Positions 9,736-18,436 of a DNA stretch of 64,000 nucleotides are shown in pieces. Origin of the DNA: JBGTIS01 sp041745535 (GTDB taxonomy: Bacteria > Bacteroidota > Bacteroidia > Cytophagales > Cyclobacteriaceae); the NCBI GenBank assembly GCA_041745535.1, contig JBGTIS010000253.1, forward strand, positions 3,537-67,536, read 5' to 3'. The notes beneath the pieces are model-generated. The model had not been told where the DNA came from, searched no databases, and saw only the letters and a list, made by a program, of their open reading frames with translations. Positions within the stretch are counted from its first letter, which is position 1. Every line of letters starts with the position of its first letter. A program made the position numbers and the translations under genes.

Positions 9736-10419
9736 TCAGGAGAAATGGCGTCGGTAAATTCGCGAAACGATCATACCAAGATAAAAGCTTGCCGAAACTG
9801 CTGGGCTATACGCTAAATTTTGAAAGTGCTGCTCAAAATCAGGAAGTTTTGTATTGCTCAGGTTGCTCGTCCATCTGAAAAACAAATACATGATTTTGAT
9901 AAGCAATAGTTGCCACTTACTGTGGACAGGATGATTAGAAACGGTAAAATCAGAAAATAACCAAAGGCCATGCGCTTTTGTGGCATTTTTTATGGTAAGC
10001 ATCGCTTTGCCTAAATCTTTATCATTAAAAACGTCCAGAACGAAATAAGTGATAACCACATCGTACTTTCTTTCGGGTGGGATATTATTTTCAGTTCCTG
10101 TAATAAATTCAATATCAGGAAATGTTTTCGCTTTCCGGCTTATGATGTATTCTTCGGTTTTCTTTTTGGCAGCCTGTATCATTTTTTCAGAAGAATCAAT
10201 GTAGGTAATATTTGTAATAGGCTTGCCCAGGGCCAATATTTCGGTAAGTATCCATCCTGTACCACCTCCTATAATCAGAATCTGAGCATTTTCCGGAATA
10301 AAGGGTAGAAAATACCGTTGGGCATTTATAATTTCTTTTCCAAATACAAGCCGTGCCAGCCTGTCGTATACCGCTGATATTGAATCAAAATTAACTTTTT
10401 TGTTGAGTTTGTTAGTCAA
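9736..10419 (-). CDS. Class I SAM-dependent methyltransferase, UbiE-like
   Basis: A 227-residue protein with the Rossmann SAM-binding loop IGGGTGW at 50-56, an acidic motif after beta-2 (YIDSSEKM) and a post-core region VVITYFVLDVF. The N-terminal FDSISAVYDRLARLVFG resembles the start of UbiE/COQ5-type methyltransferases. Only two bases separate it from the upstream UbiA-like gene, implying one transcript and a shared pathway. The C-terminal third has aromatic-rich stretches that may touch a lipid substrate. Substrate unknown. Methylation of a prenylated or membrane-soluble compound is an inference from the neighbour. Confidence 0.8.
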   Translation of the reverse strand: MTNKLNKKVNFDSISAVYDRLARLVFGKEIINAQRYFLPFIPENAQILIIGGGTGWILTEILALGKPITNITYIDSSEKMIQAAKKKTEEYIISRKAKTFPDIEFITGTENNIPPERKYDVVITYFVLDVFNDKDLGKAMLTIKNATKAHGLWLFSDFTVSNHPVHSKWQLLLIKIMYLFFRWTSNLSNTKLPDFEQHFQNLAYSPAVSASFYLGMIVSRIYRRHFS

Positions 10420-10421
10420 AT

Positions 10422-11258
10422 TTACAGCAGTAAATACAACAATGGATAAAGAAATACACTATCGCCAACAATGCGGTACCTTTCATTTTTTTTAAAAAAA
10501 GCAGGATTGCGTAAAATCAGAAATAAGGAAAGCCCCATAGTAAATATCAGCAATTCAGCCTTTATGCAGGGCAGATTATGCGCAAAAAGAAAGGAAGTTA
10601 CCAGGATAAACGTAAATAGTATATTAAACAAACCATACACCAGCTTTTTAGTATGGGTTTCTCCATAAAATATTGTGAAAGACACATAGTTGTCCTGTTC
10701 ATCTAATTGTTTCTCAAACAACGAAAATTCTAGTAGGTTGATAAGAGCTATCAGAAAAAATTGCATGAATAAGGCTATTATATCCCATGTAATTAGGCGA
10801 TTGAAGTTACTGATGGGTGCCAGAAAAATACCGGTAGCATACAGAAACGCGACAATAAATTCCTTATGAAAAAAGCGTTTTGGTTTTAAAATACTAATCA
10901 GTAAAAAATACAATCCAACAAAACCGGTTAGCACCACTCCCCTGACAATAAGTTGCCTCGGCAAATAAAACAACATTACTGTGCCTATAATGGTCATTAC
11001 CAGAAATGAGATCCCAATGGCTTTAAAATGCTTTTGATGATAAAGATGCCGGTTAGAGTTGGCTGGATGCTTAACCTGATACGCATCTGCCAAATGATCG
11101 GCCGTATAAATAAGCCAGACACAAATACCAAGTGCCAGCACAGGAAAAATGTAGAGATTCACCTGTAAATAATCAGCAATAAACAGGGTACTGATGCAAG
11201 CACCTGTCACTACATCCAGACTGAGTATTCTTCCTATTCCGATAAGTTGGCGGAGCAT
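10422..11258 (-). CDS. UbiA-superfamily-like integral membrane protein
   Basis: A 278-residue, very hydrophobic protein with about eight or nine membrane spans. Two Asp-containing motifs lie where UbiA prenyltransferases bind magnesium pyrophosphate: YTADHLADAY at 51-60, and FEKQLDEQDNYVSF at 181-194. Both are divergent from the classical NDxxDxxxD and DxxxD forms, so this is a distant member and its activity is not proven. The methyltransferase gene follows after two bases. Known UbiA enzymes attach isoprenoid chains to aromatic or other acceptors in quinone, heme, chlorophyll or lipid synthesis. No other quinone genes are nearby. Confidence 0.65.
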   Translation of the reverse strand: MLRQLIGIGRILSLDVVTGACISTLFIADYLQVNLYIFPVLALGICVWLIYTADHLADAYQVKHPANSNRHLYHQKHFKAIGISFLVMTIIGTVMLFYLPRQLIVRGVVLTGFVGLYFLLISILKPKRFFHKEFIVAFLYATGIFLAPISNFNRLITWDIIALFMQFFLIALINLLEFSLFEKQLDEQDNYVSFTIFYGETHTKKLVYGLFNILFTFILVTSFLFAHNLPCIKAELLIFTMGLSLFLILRNPAFFKKNERYRIVGDSVFLYPLLYLLL

Positions 11259-11364
11259 AGGCAGGGATATTTTAATCGGTTAAGCCGATGCGAAAATAAA
11301 ATAAGCCCACTACAAATTAATGAGCTCATTTTTAATTATTAAATTAAGGTAACCTAATGAAATT

Positions 11365-12258
11365 CTAACCGCCTAACGCTTCAGCTCCGGCTACAATTTC
11401 TAATATTTCTTTGGTAATAGCTGCCTGCCGGGTTCGGTTGTACTGAAGCCTTAATTCTTTCAGCAGTTCACCAGCATTGTCAGTAGCTTTATCCATCGCG
11501 GTCATACGTGCCCCCTGCTCAGCGGCACTGGATTCTAAAATAGCTTTGAAAAACTGAACTTTCAACGATTGAGGAATCAGTTCTTCAATAATATATTCTC
11601 TGGATGGCTCGTAAATATAATCTGTTTGCGGAGCTTTTGACTTATCAGATTTATTATCAGCCTGCATCGCCTCTATTGGTAAGAATTGTTCAACCCGGAG
11701 AATCTGGGTAGCTATATTCTTGAATTCATTGTAGGCTAGTAATACTTGGTCGTATGCGCCTTTTTTGAACTCATCCATGGCATAAGAAGCAGCTGTGCGT
11801 ACATTTTCAAAAGAAGGATCGCCGATCAGATCTTTAAATCCGGTTTTTACCAGATAATCGCGTTTTGAAAAGTAGGCAAAAGATTTAAGTCCAACCGGAA
11901 GTATATCTACATGACCAGCCTGGTACTGCCTGCTGTACTTTTCCTGAATGGTATCGCGAACTGCCCTGAAAATAGTACTGTTAAACCCTCCGCAAAGACC
12001 CTTATCAGATGAAATTACGACAATAAGCACTTTATTAACTTCCCTTTTTGCCGCATAATCCAACGTTACCTCCTCACCCAAACTTTCAGATACATTAGTC
12101 AGTATTTGTGAAAGCTTTCGTGCATAGGGGCGCATTTGCAACAGGCGGTTCTGAGCCCTGCGCAATTTTGAGGCAGCCACCATTTTCATGGCTTTTGTGA
12201 TCTGCTGTGTAGAAACTACAGAGGTTATTCTGTTTTTTACTTCTTTCAGGTTTGGCAT
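11365..12258 (-). CDS. atpG: ATP synthase F1 gamma subunit
   Basis: Central rotor shaft of F1. At 297 residues it is full length, with the conserved N-terminal coiled-coil start (MPNLKEVKNRI... TQQITKAMKMVAASKLRRA) and the C-terminal helix TDNAGELLKELRLQYNRTRQAAITKEILEIVAGAEAL. It is the last gene of the leftward ATP synthase run and lies 45 bases after atpA. The beta and epsilon genes (atpD, atpC) that follow gamma in many bacteria are absent here. I see no strong terminator within the next 100 bases. Confidence 0.98.
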   Translation of the reverse strand: MPNLKEVKNRITSVVSTQQITKAMKMVAASKLRRAQNRLLQMRPYARKLSQILTNVSESLGEEVTLDYAAKREVNKVLIVVISSDKGLCGGFNSTIFRAVRDTIQEKYSRQYQAGHVDILPVGLKSFAYFSKRDYLVKTGFKDLIGDPSFENVRTAASYAMDEFKKGAYDQVLLAYNEFKNIATQILRVEQFLPIEAMQADNKSDKSKAPQTDYIYEPSREYIIEELIPQSLKVQFFKAILESSAAEQGARMTAMDKATDNAGELLKELRLQYNRTRQAAITKEILEIVAGAEALGG

Positions 12259-12303
12259 ATTCTATAATAATTGGCAAAATTTCTGAAACTATTCTTCCGC
12301 TTT

Positions 12304-13881
12304 CTATGCGTATCTTTTGGCCAGGTCTGTTGCTACTTTTTGCAATACCTCCGTAACATGGTCGTCCAACTTACCAGCTCTCAGTGTATCCAGTACATCG
12401 CGGTGCTGGGCATTTAAAAGCATTTGATATTCAGTTTCAAATTCTTTCACTTTGTCAACCGGCACTTTATCCATAAACCCTTTGGTAGAGGCATAGATAA
12501 TGGCAACCTGATTTTCAACCGGAACTGGTGAAAACTGTGGTTGTTTCAGAATTTCAAGGTTCTTTCTTCCCCGGTCGATGGTACGTTTGGTAGCGGCATC
12601 CAAATCAGATCCGAACTTGGCGAATGCCTCCAGTTCACGAAATTGCGCCTGGTCCAGTTTAAGTGTACCCGCTACTTTTTTCATTGATTTGATCTGGGCA
12701 TTACCTCCCACCCGCGATACCGAAATACCCACGTTAATGGCAGGTCGGATACCAGCGTTAAACAAGCTGGTTTCAAGAAATATCTGTCCATCTGTAATTG
12801 AAATCACATTGGTGGGAATGTAAGCGGAAACATCACCAGCCTGGGTTTCAATAATGGGCAATGCTGTTAAAGATCCACCACCTTTTACTTTACCTTTCAG
12901 CGAAGGGGGCAGGTCATTCATGTTTTTTACAATTTCATCGCTTTCAGTAAGCTTGGCGGCTCTTTCCAATAAGCGTGAGTGCAGGTAAAATACATCACCA
13001 GGATAAGCTTCACGGCCGGGAGGTCTTCTTAATAATAAAGATACTTCCCGGTAAGCTACTGCCTGCTTGGAAAGGTCGTCGTAAATTACCAAGGCCGGAC
13101 GGCCGGTATCACGGAAATACTCGCCAATGGCAGCACCGGTAAAAGGGGCGAAGAATTGCATGGGAGCAGGGTCGGCCGCGGTCGCCGAAACAACAACGGT
13201 ATAATCCATAGCGCCGTAGCGTTCCAGTGAAGCTACCACACCGGCCACAGTAGAGGCTTTTTGCCCTACCGCCACATAAATACAGTAAACAGTTTCTCCT
13301 TTTTCGTAAAATTCTTTCTGATTAATGATGGTATCAATAGCAACCGCTGTTTTACCGGTTTGCCGGTCGCCAATAATTAATTCCCGCTGACCGCGGCCAA
13401 TAGGAATCATAGAGTCGATGGCTTTGATACCTGTTTGAAGCGGCTCATTTACCGGTTGGCGATAGATTACGCCGGGGGCTCTTCTTTCCAGTGGCATATC
13501 GAGGAGTTCGCCACCAACCGGGCCTTTACCATCGATGGGTTTCCCTAAGGTATCAACTACCCGGCCTATTATTTTTTCACCAACCTGGATAGAGGCGATT
13601 TTACCGGTACGTTTCACGGTATCACCTTCTTTAATTTCACCGGCCTCACCTAATAGTACCGCGCCTACGTTATCTTCCTCAAGGTTAAGCACAAGTGCAT
13701 TTAACCCATTTTCAAAAACAAGTAATTCACCGGATTGGGCCTTGGAAAGGCCATAGATACGGGCAACGCCATCGCCAATCTGAAGTACTGTGCCTACTTC
13801 TTCCAGTTCAGCCTCGGTTTTAAAACCTGATAGTTGTTCTCTTAATATTGCCGAAACTTCGTCGGGTCTTACTTCTGCCAT
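12304..13881 (-). CDS. atpA: ATP synthase F1 alpha subunit
   Basis: Non-catalytic nucleotide-binding subunit of F1, 525 residues. Walker A is GDRQTGKT at 171-178. The region around SVSRVGGNAQ near residue 390 carries the arginine that reaches the catalytic beta site. The N-terminal crown domain, central RecA-like domain and C-terminal helical domain are all intact. It follows atpH after 87 bases and precedes atpG by 45. Confidence 0.99.
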   Translation of the reverse strand: MAEVRPDEVSAILREQLSGFKTEAELEEVGTVLQIGDGVARIYGLSKAQSGELLVFENGLNALVLNLEEDNVGAVLLGEAGEIKEGDTVKRTGKIASIQVGEKIIGRVVDTLGKPIDGKGPVGGELLDMPLERRAPGVIYRQPVNEPLQTGIKAIDSMIPIGRGQRELIIGDRQTGKTAVAIDTIINQKEFYEKGETVYCIYVAVGQKASTVAGVVASLERYGAMDYTVVVSATAADPAPMQFFAPFTGAAIGEYFRDTGRPALVIYDDLSKQAVAYREVSLLLRRPPGREAYPGDVFYLHSRLLERAAKLTESDEIVKNMNDLPPSLKGKVKGGGSLTALPIIETQAGDVSAYIPTNVISITDGQIFLETSLFNAGIRPAINVGISVSRVGGNAQIKSMKKVAGTLKLDQAQFRELEAFAKFGSDLDAATKRTIDRGRKNLEILKQPQFSPVPVENQVAIIYASTKGFMDKVPVDKVKEFETEYQMLLNAQHRDVLDTLRAGKLDDHVTEVLQKVATDLAKRYA

Positions 13882-13968
13882 TTTTTATATCTTTAATCTT
13901 GATTAAACACTTCGCGTCCGGTAGTGGATACGAAAACTAGGTTATGTTATAAAATTCAGCTACAGGTT

Positions 13969-14526
13969 TTAAATAGCTTTTACGTAGCTGTCGTCCTTAA
14001 ATTCGTAAGAAAGTTCGGTTAGCTTACTTTTTACTGAGTCATCAATTTGCTGATCGCCAATTTTAATGACATACCCACCGATAAGAGATGGGTCAATCTT
14101 TTCGGTAATAACCAATTTTCTGCCTGTAAGTTTGGTAATGGTGTTCTCAAACTGCTTTCTCAGGTCGTCGGTTAAAGGAAAGGTGGTGGTAATGTTAACC
14201 TTATCAATACCTTTATGCTGGTTATACAAATTGTCGAATTCAGCGGCAATCAGCGGTAAATACCGTTCTCTGTTTTTCCGTGTAATAATGTCGAAAAAAG
14301 TTAAAGTGGGCGGATGTACTTTTTTCTCGAACACTTTGTACAGTATAGTTCGCTTTTTATGATGATTGATGATAGGATTTTTGAGCATAAGCGCCAAATC
14401 ATGATTTTGCTGGCACATTTTAGAAAAAAGTTTCATATCAGCATGGATTTCTTCCAGCAAGCCTTTTTCCTGGGCCAGTTCTAATAAAGATTTCGCGTAT
14501 CGGGCCGCAACTCTTAATTCGGACAT
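13969..14526 (-). CDS. atpH: ATP synthase F1 delta subunit
   Basis: Peripheral-stalk subunit linking b subunits to the top of F1; about 185 residues. I place the start at ATG 14526 (MSELRVAARYAKSLLELAQEKG), which matches the family N-terminus. An ATG 36 bases upstream would add a tail (MLSTFSLNLKRK) not seen in the family. The C-terminal VDPSLIGGYVIKIGDQQIDDSVKSKL-type region (residues about 145-170, here with IDPSLIGGYVIKIGDQ) is present. It lies between atpF and atpA. Confidence 0.95.
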   Translation of the reverse strand: MSELRVAARYAKSLLELAQEKGLLEEIHADMKLFSKMCQQNHDLALMLKNPIINHHKKRTILYKVFEKKVHPPTLTFFDIITRKNRERYLPLIAAEFDNLYNQHKGIDKVNITTTFPLTDDLRKQFENTITKLTGRKLVITEKIDPSLIGGYVIKIGDQQIDDSVKSKLTELSYEFKDDSYVKAI

Positions 14527-14597
14527 TTTTCTTTTTAAATTTAAGCTAAAAGTTGAAAGCAATTATTTTTTAAGTGGAAGAAGCAATCAACTTAAAG

Positions 14598-15092
14598 CTA
14601 GTTGACATTAACGTCTTTTAATAAATCAGCCACATACTTTTTCTGATTGCTGTCGCTGGCTAATTTTTCTTTCAGAATTTTCTCAGCAATTTCAAGCGAC
14701 AAAGTTGCCACCTGCTGTTTAACATCAGACAACATGGCTTGTTTTTCGGTAGTAAGTAAGGCCCTTGTATCGGCCATAATTTTTTCTCCTTCCTTCATAG
14801 CCTGGTTTCTGGCTTCTTCTTTAATTTTATTAGCTGCCGCGGAAGCGTCTTTCAGCATACTTTCTCTTTCTTTTCGGGCTTGGTCAAGCAGTTTTTCGTT
14901 GTCTGCTTTCAGTTGCTCCATTTCTTTTCGGGCATTATGTGCCGAAGCCAGCGCATTCGCGATCGAGCTTTCTCTTTCTTTAAGAGAGTTGAGAATCGGT
15001 TTCCATGCGAATTTGCCAAGAACGAACAGCAATGCTAAAAAGCCTACTAATTGCCAAAATATTAATCCTAAACTGGGGGTAAGTAAATCCAT
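14598..15092 (-). CDS. atpF: ATP synthase F0 b subunit
   Basis: Membrane-anchored peripheral stalk subunit, 164 residues. One N-terminal span (about 7-27, LGLIFWQLVGFLALLFVLGKF) is followed by a long charged coiled coil rich in Lys, Glu and Ala through to the C-terminus. Only one b-type gene is present, so a homodimer is expected. It lies between atpE and atpH. Confidence 0.97.
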   Translation of the reverse strand: MDLLTPSLGLIFWQLVGFLALLFVLGKFAWKPILNSLKERESSIANALASAHNARKEMEQLKADNEKLLDQARKERESMLKDASAAANKIKEEARNQAMKEGEKIMADTRALLTTEKQAMLSDVKQQVATLSLEIAEKILKEKLASDSNQKKYVADLLKDVNVN

Positions 15093-15157
15093 GGTATTTT
15101 AGTTAAATAAGTAAAGCTCCGGGCTTCTCCTAACGATATGACCCGAAGCTTAAATGA

Positions 15158-15412
15158 TTAAAGTTGATAGTCACCGGTAGCGATCAAAAGACACACCACC
15201 ACGGCAAATAACGCAATTACTTCAATCAGGGCTGCGATAATAAGCATAGCAGTTTGAAGACGTCCGGCAGCCTCAGGCTGCCTGGCAATACCTTCCATTG
15301 CCTGTCCTCCAATTCTACCGATACCAAGGCCTGCGCCTATTGCCGCGATGCCTGCACCGATACCTGCTCCCATTAACGCGGTACCCGCGTCTAATAATAA
15401 TGAAATTAACAT
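15158..15412 (-). CDS. atpE: ATP synthase F0 c subunit
   Basis: Ring-forming proteolipid of 84 residues with two membrane helices. The Gly/Ala-rich first helix (GAGIGAGIAAIGAGLGIG) leads to the polar loop RQPE. The proton-binding carboxylate is Glu64 (AALIEVIALF). The residues around Glu64 do not show the Gln/Ser-Thr pattern of sodium-binding rings, so a proton-driven enzyme is likely. Confidence 0.97.
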   Translation of the reverse strand: MLISLLLDAGTALMGAGIGAGIAAIGAGLGIGRIGGQAMEGIARQPEAAGRLQTAMLIIAALIEVIALFAVVVCLLIATGDYQL

Positions 15413-15435
15413 AGAGAAATAGTTATAATTAGAAA

Positions 15436-16500
15436 TTAAACAAGACTTTTATCTACTTCATCGTGGTGGTGCTCCGCTACAGCGCCGCCAATGTACATGG
15501 ATGAAAACAGCGTAAAAACATATGCCTGTATAGTGGCTACCAAAAGCTCTATGATGTTAATAAAGGCAACAAAGATGGCACTTCCTATACCAACCGCATA
15601 TGATTCGAAAATAAAACCTAATGCAATAAGGCTTAAAATTACAATGTGCCCGGCTGTAATACTAACAAAGAGACGAATCATCAGCGAAAAGGGTTTTGTA
15701 AATAAACCTATAAACTCAACCGGAACCAGCAATGGAAGAATGGCCTTGGGAACACCTGGCGTAGCAAATATGTGCTTCCAGTAAGCTTTATTTCCATTCA
15801 CATTGGTCACAATAAAAGTTATAATGGCCAGCACCAGTGTTACCGCTATATTACCGGTAAGGTTAGCGGCACCCGGAATGAGGCCAAATATGTTATTAAA
15901 CCAGATAAAGAAAAACAAAGTGAGCAAATAAGGCATAAAGCGTTCGTACTTATGTTTTCCGATATTAGGTATGGCTATTTCATCTCTTATAAACACAACA
16001 ATCGGTTCAATGAACGATTGCAATCCGGTAGGAGGGGCTTTTGGGTTCCTTTTGTAGCGTGCGGCAACCCCCAGAAAAATAATTAGTAAAATGGACAGAC
16101 TCAAAAATAAGGAAGCCACATTTTTGGTAATGGAAAAGTCATAAACAGTGCGGCTTTCATCTAAAGGCACAATATGTTCATGATTGTCAATGGCATAGCC
16201 ATTATATGCTACTTTTTCATGCCCTTGGTAAAAGTTAGATGAGGAGAATACTTCCAGCCCCCGGTCGGGCGAATAAAGGATAACCGGTAAAGGAAGTGTA
16301 ATATGCGTATGGCCCACCGTAGCGAAATGCCATTCGTGCGCATCGGCAATGTGATGCATAATAAATTCAGTGTCGTTTTCACCCGCTGGCTCACTATCAT
16401 CGGCTGCAAGTGACGGAACGGAGAATAGAACAACAAAAAATAATGATAAAATACTTAAAATGAATGTTTTATGACTAGATTTTTTCAGCTTTTCCTGCAT
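15436..16500 (-). CDS. atpB: ATP synthase F0 a subunit, with long N-terminal extension
   Basis: Proton channel subunit of F0, 354 residues against about 270 in E. coli. The extra length is a signal-like segment (12-32) and a His-rich, probably periplasmic domain (about 33-122), then five or so membrane spans. The essential arginine is Arg276 in MIRLFVSITAGH, and the last helix carries NIIELLVATIQAYVF. The residues after that arginine (LFVS) differ from the more common LFAN or LFGN. It starts three bases after the stop of the small membrane protein gene upstream. Confidence 0.96.
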   Translation of the reverse strand: MQEKLKKSSHKTFILSILSLFFVVLFSVPSLAADDSEPAGENDTEFIMHHIADAHEWHFATVGHTHITLPLPVILYSPDRGLEVFSSSNFYQGHEKVAYNGYAIDNHEHIVPLDESRTVYDFSITKNVASLFLSLSILLIIFLGVAARYKRNPKAPPTGLQSFIEPIVVFIRDEIAIPNIGKHKYERFMPYLLTLFFFIWFNNIFGLIPGAANLTGNIAVTLVLAIITFIVTNVNGNKAYWKHIFATPGVPKAILPLLVPVEFIGLFTKPFSLMIRLFVSITAGHIVILSLIALGFIFESYAVGIGSAIFVAFINIIELLVATIQAYVFTLFSSMYIGGAVAEHHHDEVDKSLV

Positions 16501-16502
16501 GA

Positions 16503-16898
16503 TTAGATACGCTTTTCAGAATTCGGCCGCAAGTTAGTAATTAACACATATATTTCAAAAGCGACATACAGGAAATAAAGAACAAAGAAATTTACCACAA
16601 ACAAAGTAGTATCACCAATATTACTTTTCAGCACCAGGTAAACCACCAGAACGCTCAGCACAAAACGCAGGCCAACTGCCAGCATGTAATTAAGGATGAG
16701 CTGGTTTCCACCCTGCCGGGTACCCAAACTGGCAATAAGTAAGGTAACTACGGCCTGTAAGCTCAAAAAAAGAATTAAATACATCCAGGTAGTATGGACA
16801 AACCAAACATGCAGTACTTCCTTTAAAAAAAAAGAAATTACGGCTATAATCACTGTAAATATTACAAGGGGAGTAAGCCGCTGCGAATTGCCTGTCAT
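16503..16898 (-). CDS. Small four-span membrane protein of the ATP synthase operon
   Basis: A 131-residue hydrophobic protein with about four predicted membrane helices (near 12-30, 38-56, 70-90 and 100-120). It sits exactly where AtpI/AtpR-type assembly or regulatory proteins are encoded, between atpZ and atpB. Its start overlaps the end of atpZ by four bases (ATGA), and atpB begins two bases after its stop, so the three are translationally coupled. I infer a role in F0 assembly; no family motif proves it. Confidence 0.7.
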   Translation of the reverse strand: MTGNSQRLTPLVIFTVIIAVISFFLKEVLHVWFVHTTWMYLILFLSLQAVVTLLIASLGTRQGGNQLILNYMLAVGLRFVLSVLVVYLVLKSNIGDTTLFVVNFFVLYFLYVAFEIYVLITNLRPNSEKRI

Positions 16899-17173
16899 GG
16901 CGGATCTTTAGGTAGTCTTTTAATGATGACCAGAATTGTGGCAAAAATAGCCAACAATATCAGAAACATTAAAAAAAATGGGAATTTATTTCCCATCCAT
17001 TCGTCAATCTTGATTCCCATCCATGTCGCCAACCCAAATACAACCAGTAACTGAAAAGCCAGGCCACTGTATTTCAGGTAACTATAGAGTTGACTTTGAT
17101 TCTGGTTTTGGGAAGGATTTTTCGATTGGTTTTTCTCCGGAGATGACGGCGGGTTGTCCTTTTGGTTCGTCAT
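16895..17173 (-). CDS. AtpZ/AtpI-family F0 assembly protein
   Basis: A 92-residue protein with two membrane helices (about 36-53 and 60-82) around GIKIDEWMGNKFPF, typical of AtpZ/AtpI proteins found before F0 genes. The first 30 residues are a Gln/Asn/Ser/Pro-rich tail (NQSKNPSQNQNQSQ). They are encoded inside the end of the bactofilin gene in another frame: the two genes overlap from 17082 to 17173. No start codon exists between the end of bactofilin and the first helix, so the overlap appears real. A partner in assembling the c ring or in magnesium transport has been suggested for the family. Confidence 0.8.
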   Translation of the reverse strand: MTNQKDNPPSSPEKNQSKNPSQNQNQSQLYSYLKYSGLAFQLLVVFGLATWMGIKIDEWMGNKFPFFLMFLILLAIFATILVIIKRLPKDPP

Positions 17174-17555
17174 TAAATTTTATTTCTTTAATAGTGATCC
17201 CCATTTTACAGGTTCCATTAAACGATGCGCCAGCTTCTACAATAAGCTTGTTAGTAGTAATATCTCCGTGAATAATGGCAGTAGGGCGTAGCGTTAATAG
17301 TTCGGCTACTTCTACCGATCCTTTTATTTCACCTTCAATTTCCGCATTCTGAGCCAGTACCTTTCCTTCTACATAAGAATTGGGACCTTGCGCGACTTTT
17401 GACTTACTGGTAAGGTTGCCTTTTACAGTACCTTCTACTCTGATGTTTCCATAAGTTTCGATGTCGCCCGTAATGGTGGCTCCTTTACCAATATTGCTGG
17501 TAGATTCGGTTGTTTTTTCGACTGTTTTTGTTTTGTCTGAACTGCTGTTAAACAT
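17082..17555 (-). CDS. Bactofilin (polymer-forming cytoskeletal protein)
   Basis: A 157-residue bactofilin. A disordered N-terminus (1-22) is followed by the beta-helical DUF583 core (about 23-125) with hydrophobic repeats such as GATITGDIETYGNIRVEGTV and AEIEGEIKGSVEVAELL. The C-terminal tail is Pro/Lys-rich. Bactofilins polymerise without nucleotide, often at the membrane, and recruit cell-wall enzymes. The M23 peptidase gene ends 11 bases upstream, the bacA/lmdC-type pairing known in other bacteria. Its last 92 bases also encode the start of atpZ. Confidence 0.93.
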   Translation of the reverse strand: MFNSSSDKTKTVEKTTESTSNIGKGATITGDIETYGNIRVEGTVKGNLTSKSKVAQGPNSYVEGKVLAQNAEIEGEIKGSVEVAELLTLRPTAIIHGDITTNKLIVEAGASFNGTCKMGITIKEIKFNDEPKGQPAVISGEKPIEKSFPKPESKSTL

Positions 17556-17566
17556 ACTTATAACTT

Positions 17567-18436
17567 TTAAAATGACACAAATTCTTCAGGATTGACGGGG
17601 TTACCATTGTACCAAAGCTCAAAATGTAAATGGGGGCCTGTGGTAATTTCGCCTGTATTGCCAATAATAGCTACCACATCGCCCGCGCTTACAAAATCGC
17701 CTGGTTTTTTTAATAAAGTAGAGTTATGCTTATATACTGATATAATATCGCTTCGATGCTGAATACCGATTACATAACCCGCATCCTGCGTCCAGGAAGC
17801 CATAAAAACGGTTCCGTCCGCCACGCATTTTACAGGTTCATTTTTCTTGGATACCACATCTACTCCATAATGCCCGATTTTGGTATCGTACGGGGCTGAA
17901 ATAACGCCAGCTAACGGCGAAAAAAAGAATATTTCCTCTAACTCGCTCGAGGGTGTACTACTACCAGCCAACAGCACTAAACCCTGTTCCTCAAATTCTT
18001 TTCTGAACTGTGAGTCTATTTTTGGTAACGATTCCTTATCTAGCTTCTTCTGTTGAACAGGCATTTTTTGTGCCTCTGCCAATGTAATTTCTTCATTCAT
18101 GAGTAAACTGTCTCCTCTTACAATTCGCTGAAAGTTAGCGATAAAATATTCTTTTTTCTGTACTTCCCACTCCAGTGAATCCACGGCCAGCGATAAAGCT
18201 ACTACTTTCCGGTTAGTTTCTGCCTGTACATAGCGCGGGTCGAGCCATTTCTCCAAAACGGTATTCACCAGAAACAAACTAACTCCTAACATAAATATAC
18301 TTAAGAACACAATTAAAACGATTAACTTTGCGTATGTAAAGGTAAAAGAAGTTTTTTCAGCAAAGTCCTCCTCATTTCGGATAATGAGTAAAAAGCGGTT
18401 AGTAAGTTGGTTTGAAAAAGTTTTTCGTGATTTCAA
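17567..18436 (-). CDS. M23 family peptidoglycan endopeptidase, membrane-anchored
   Basis: A 289-residue protein with a short cytoplasmic N-terminus, one membrane span (about 37-60), a periplasmic coiled-coil-like stretch (70-150) and a LytM/M23 domain (about 175-289). The zinc ligands are present: His189 and Asp193 (HYGVD), and His271 in GPHLHFELW; His237 and His269 complete the active site. An active cross-link hydrolase is therefore expected. It pairs with the downstream bactofilin gene, which suggests localised wall remodelling and cell-shape control. It is divergent from porW across a 119-base gap. Confidence 0.93.
   Translation of the reverse strand: MKSRKTFSNQLTNRFLLIIRNEEDFAEKTSFTFTYAKLIVLIVFLSIFMLGVSLFLVNTVLEKWLDPRYVQAETNRKVVALSLAVDSLEWEVQKKEYFIANFQRIVRGDSLLMNEEITLAEAQKMPVQQKKLDKESLPKIDSQFRKEFEEQGLVLLAGSSTPSSELEEIFFFSPLAGVISAPYDTKIGHYGVDVVSKKNEPVKCVADGTVFMASWTQDAGYVIGIQHRSDIISVYKHNSTLLKKPGDFVSAGDVVAIIGNTGEITTGPHLHFELWYNGNPVNPEEFVSF

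Noticed and set aside
14647..15102. 151-codon frame antisense to atpF
   Set aside because: It is the mirror of the Lys/Glu/Ala-rich coiled coil of atpF; Ser/Phe-rich shadow with no homology pattern.
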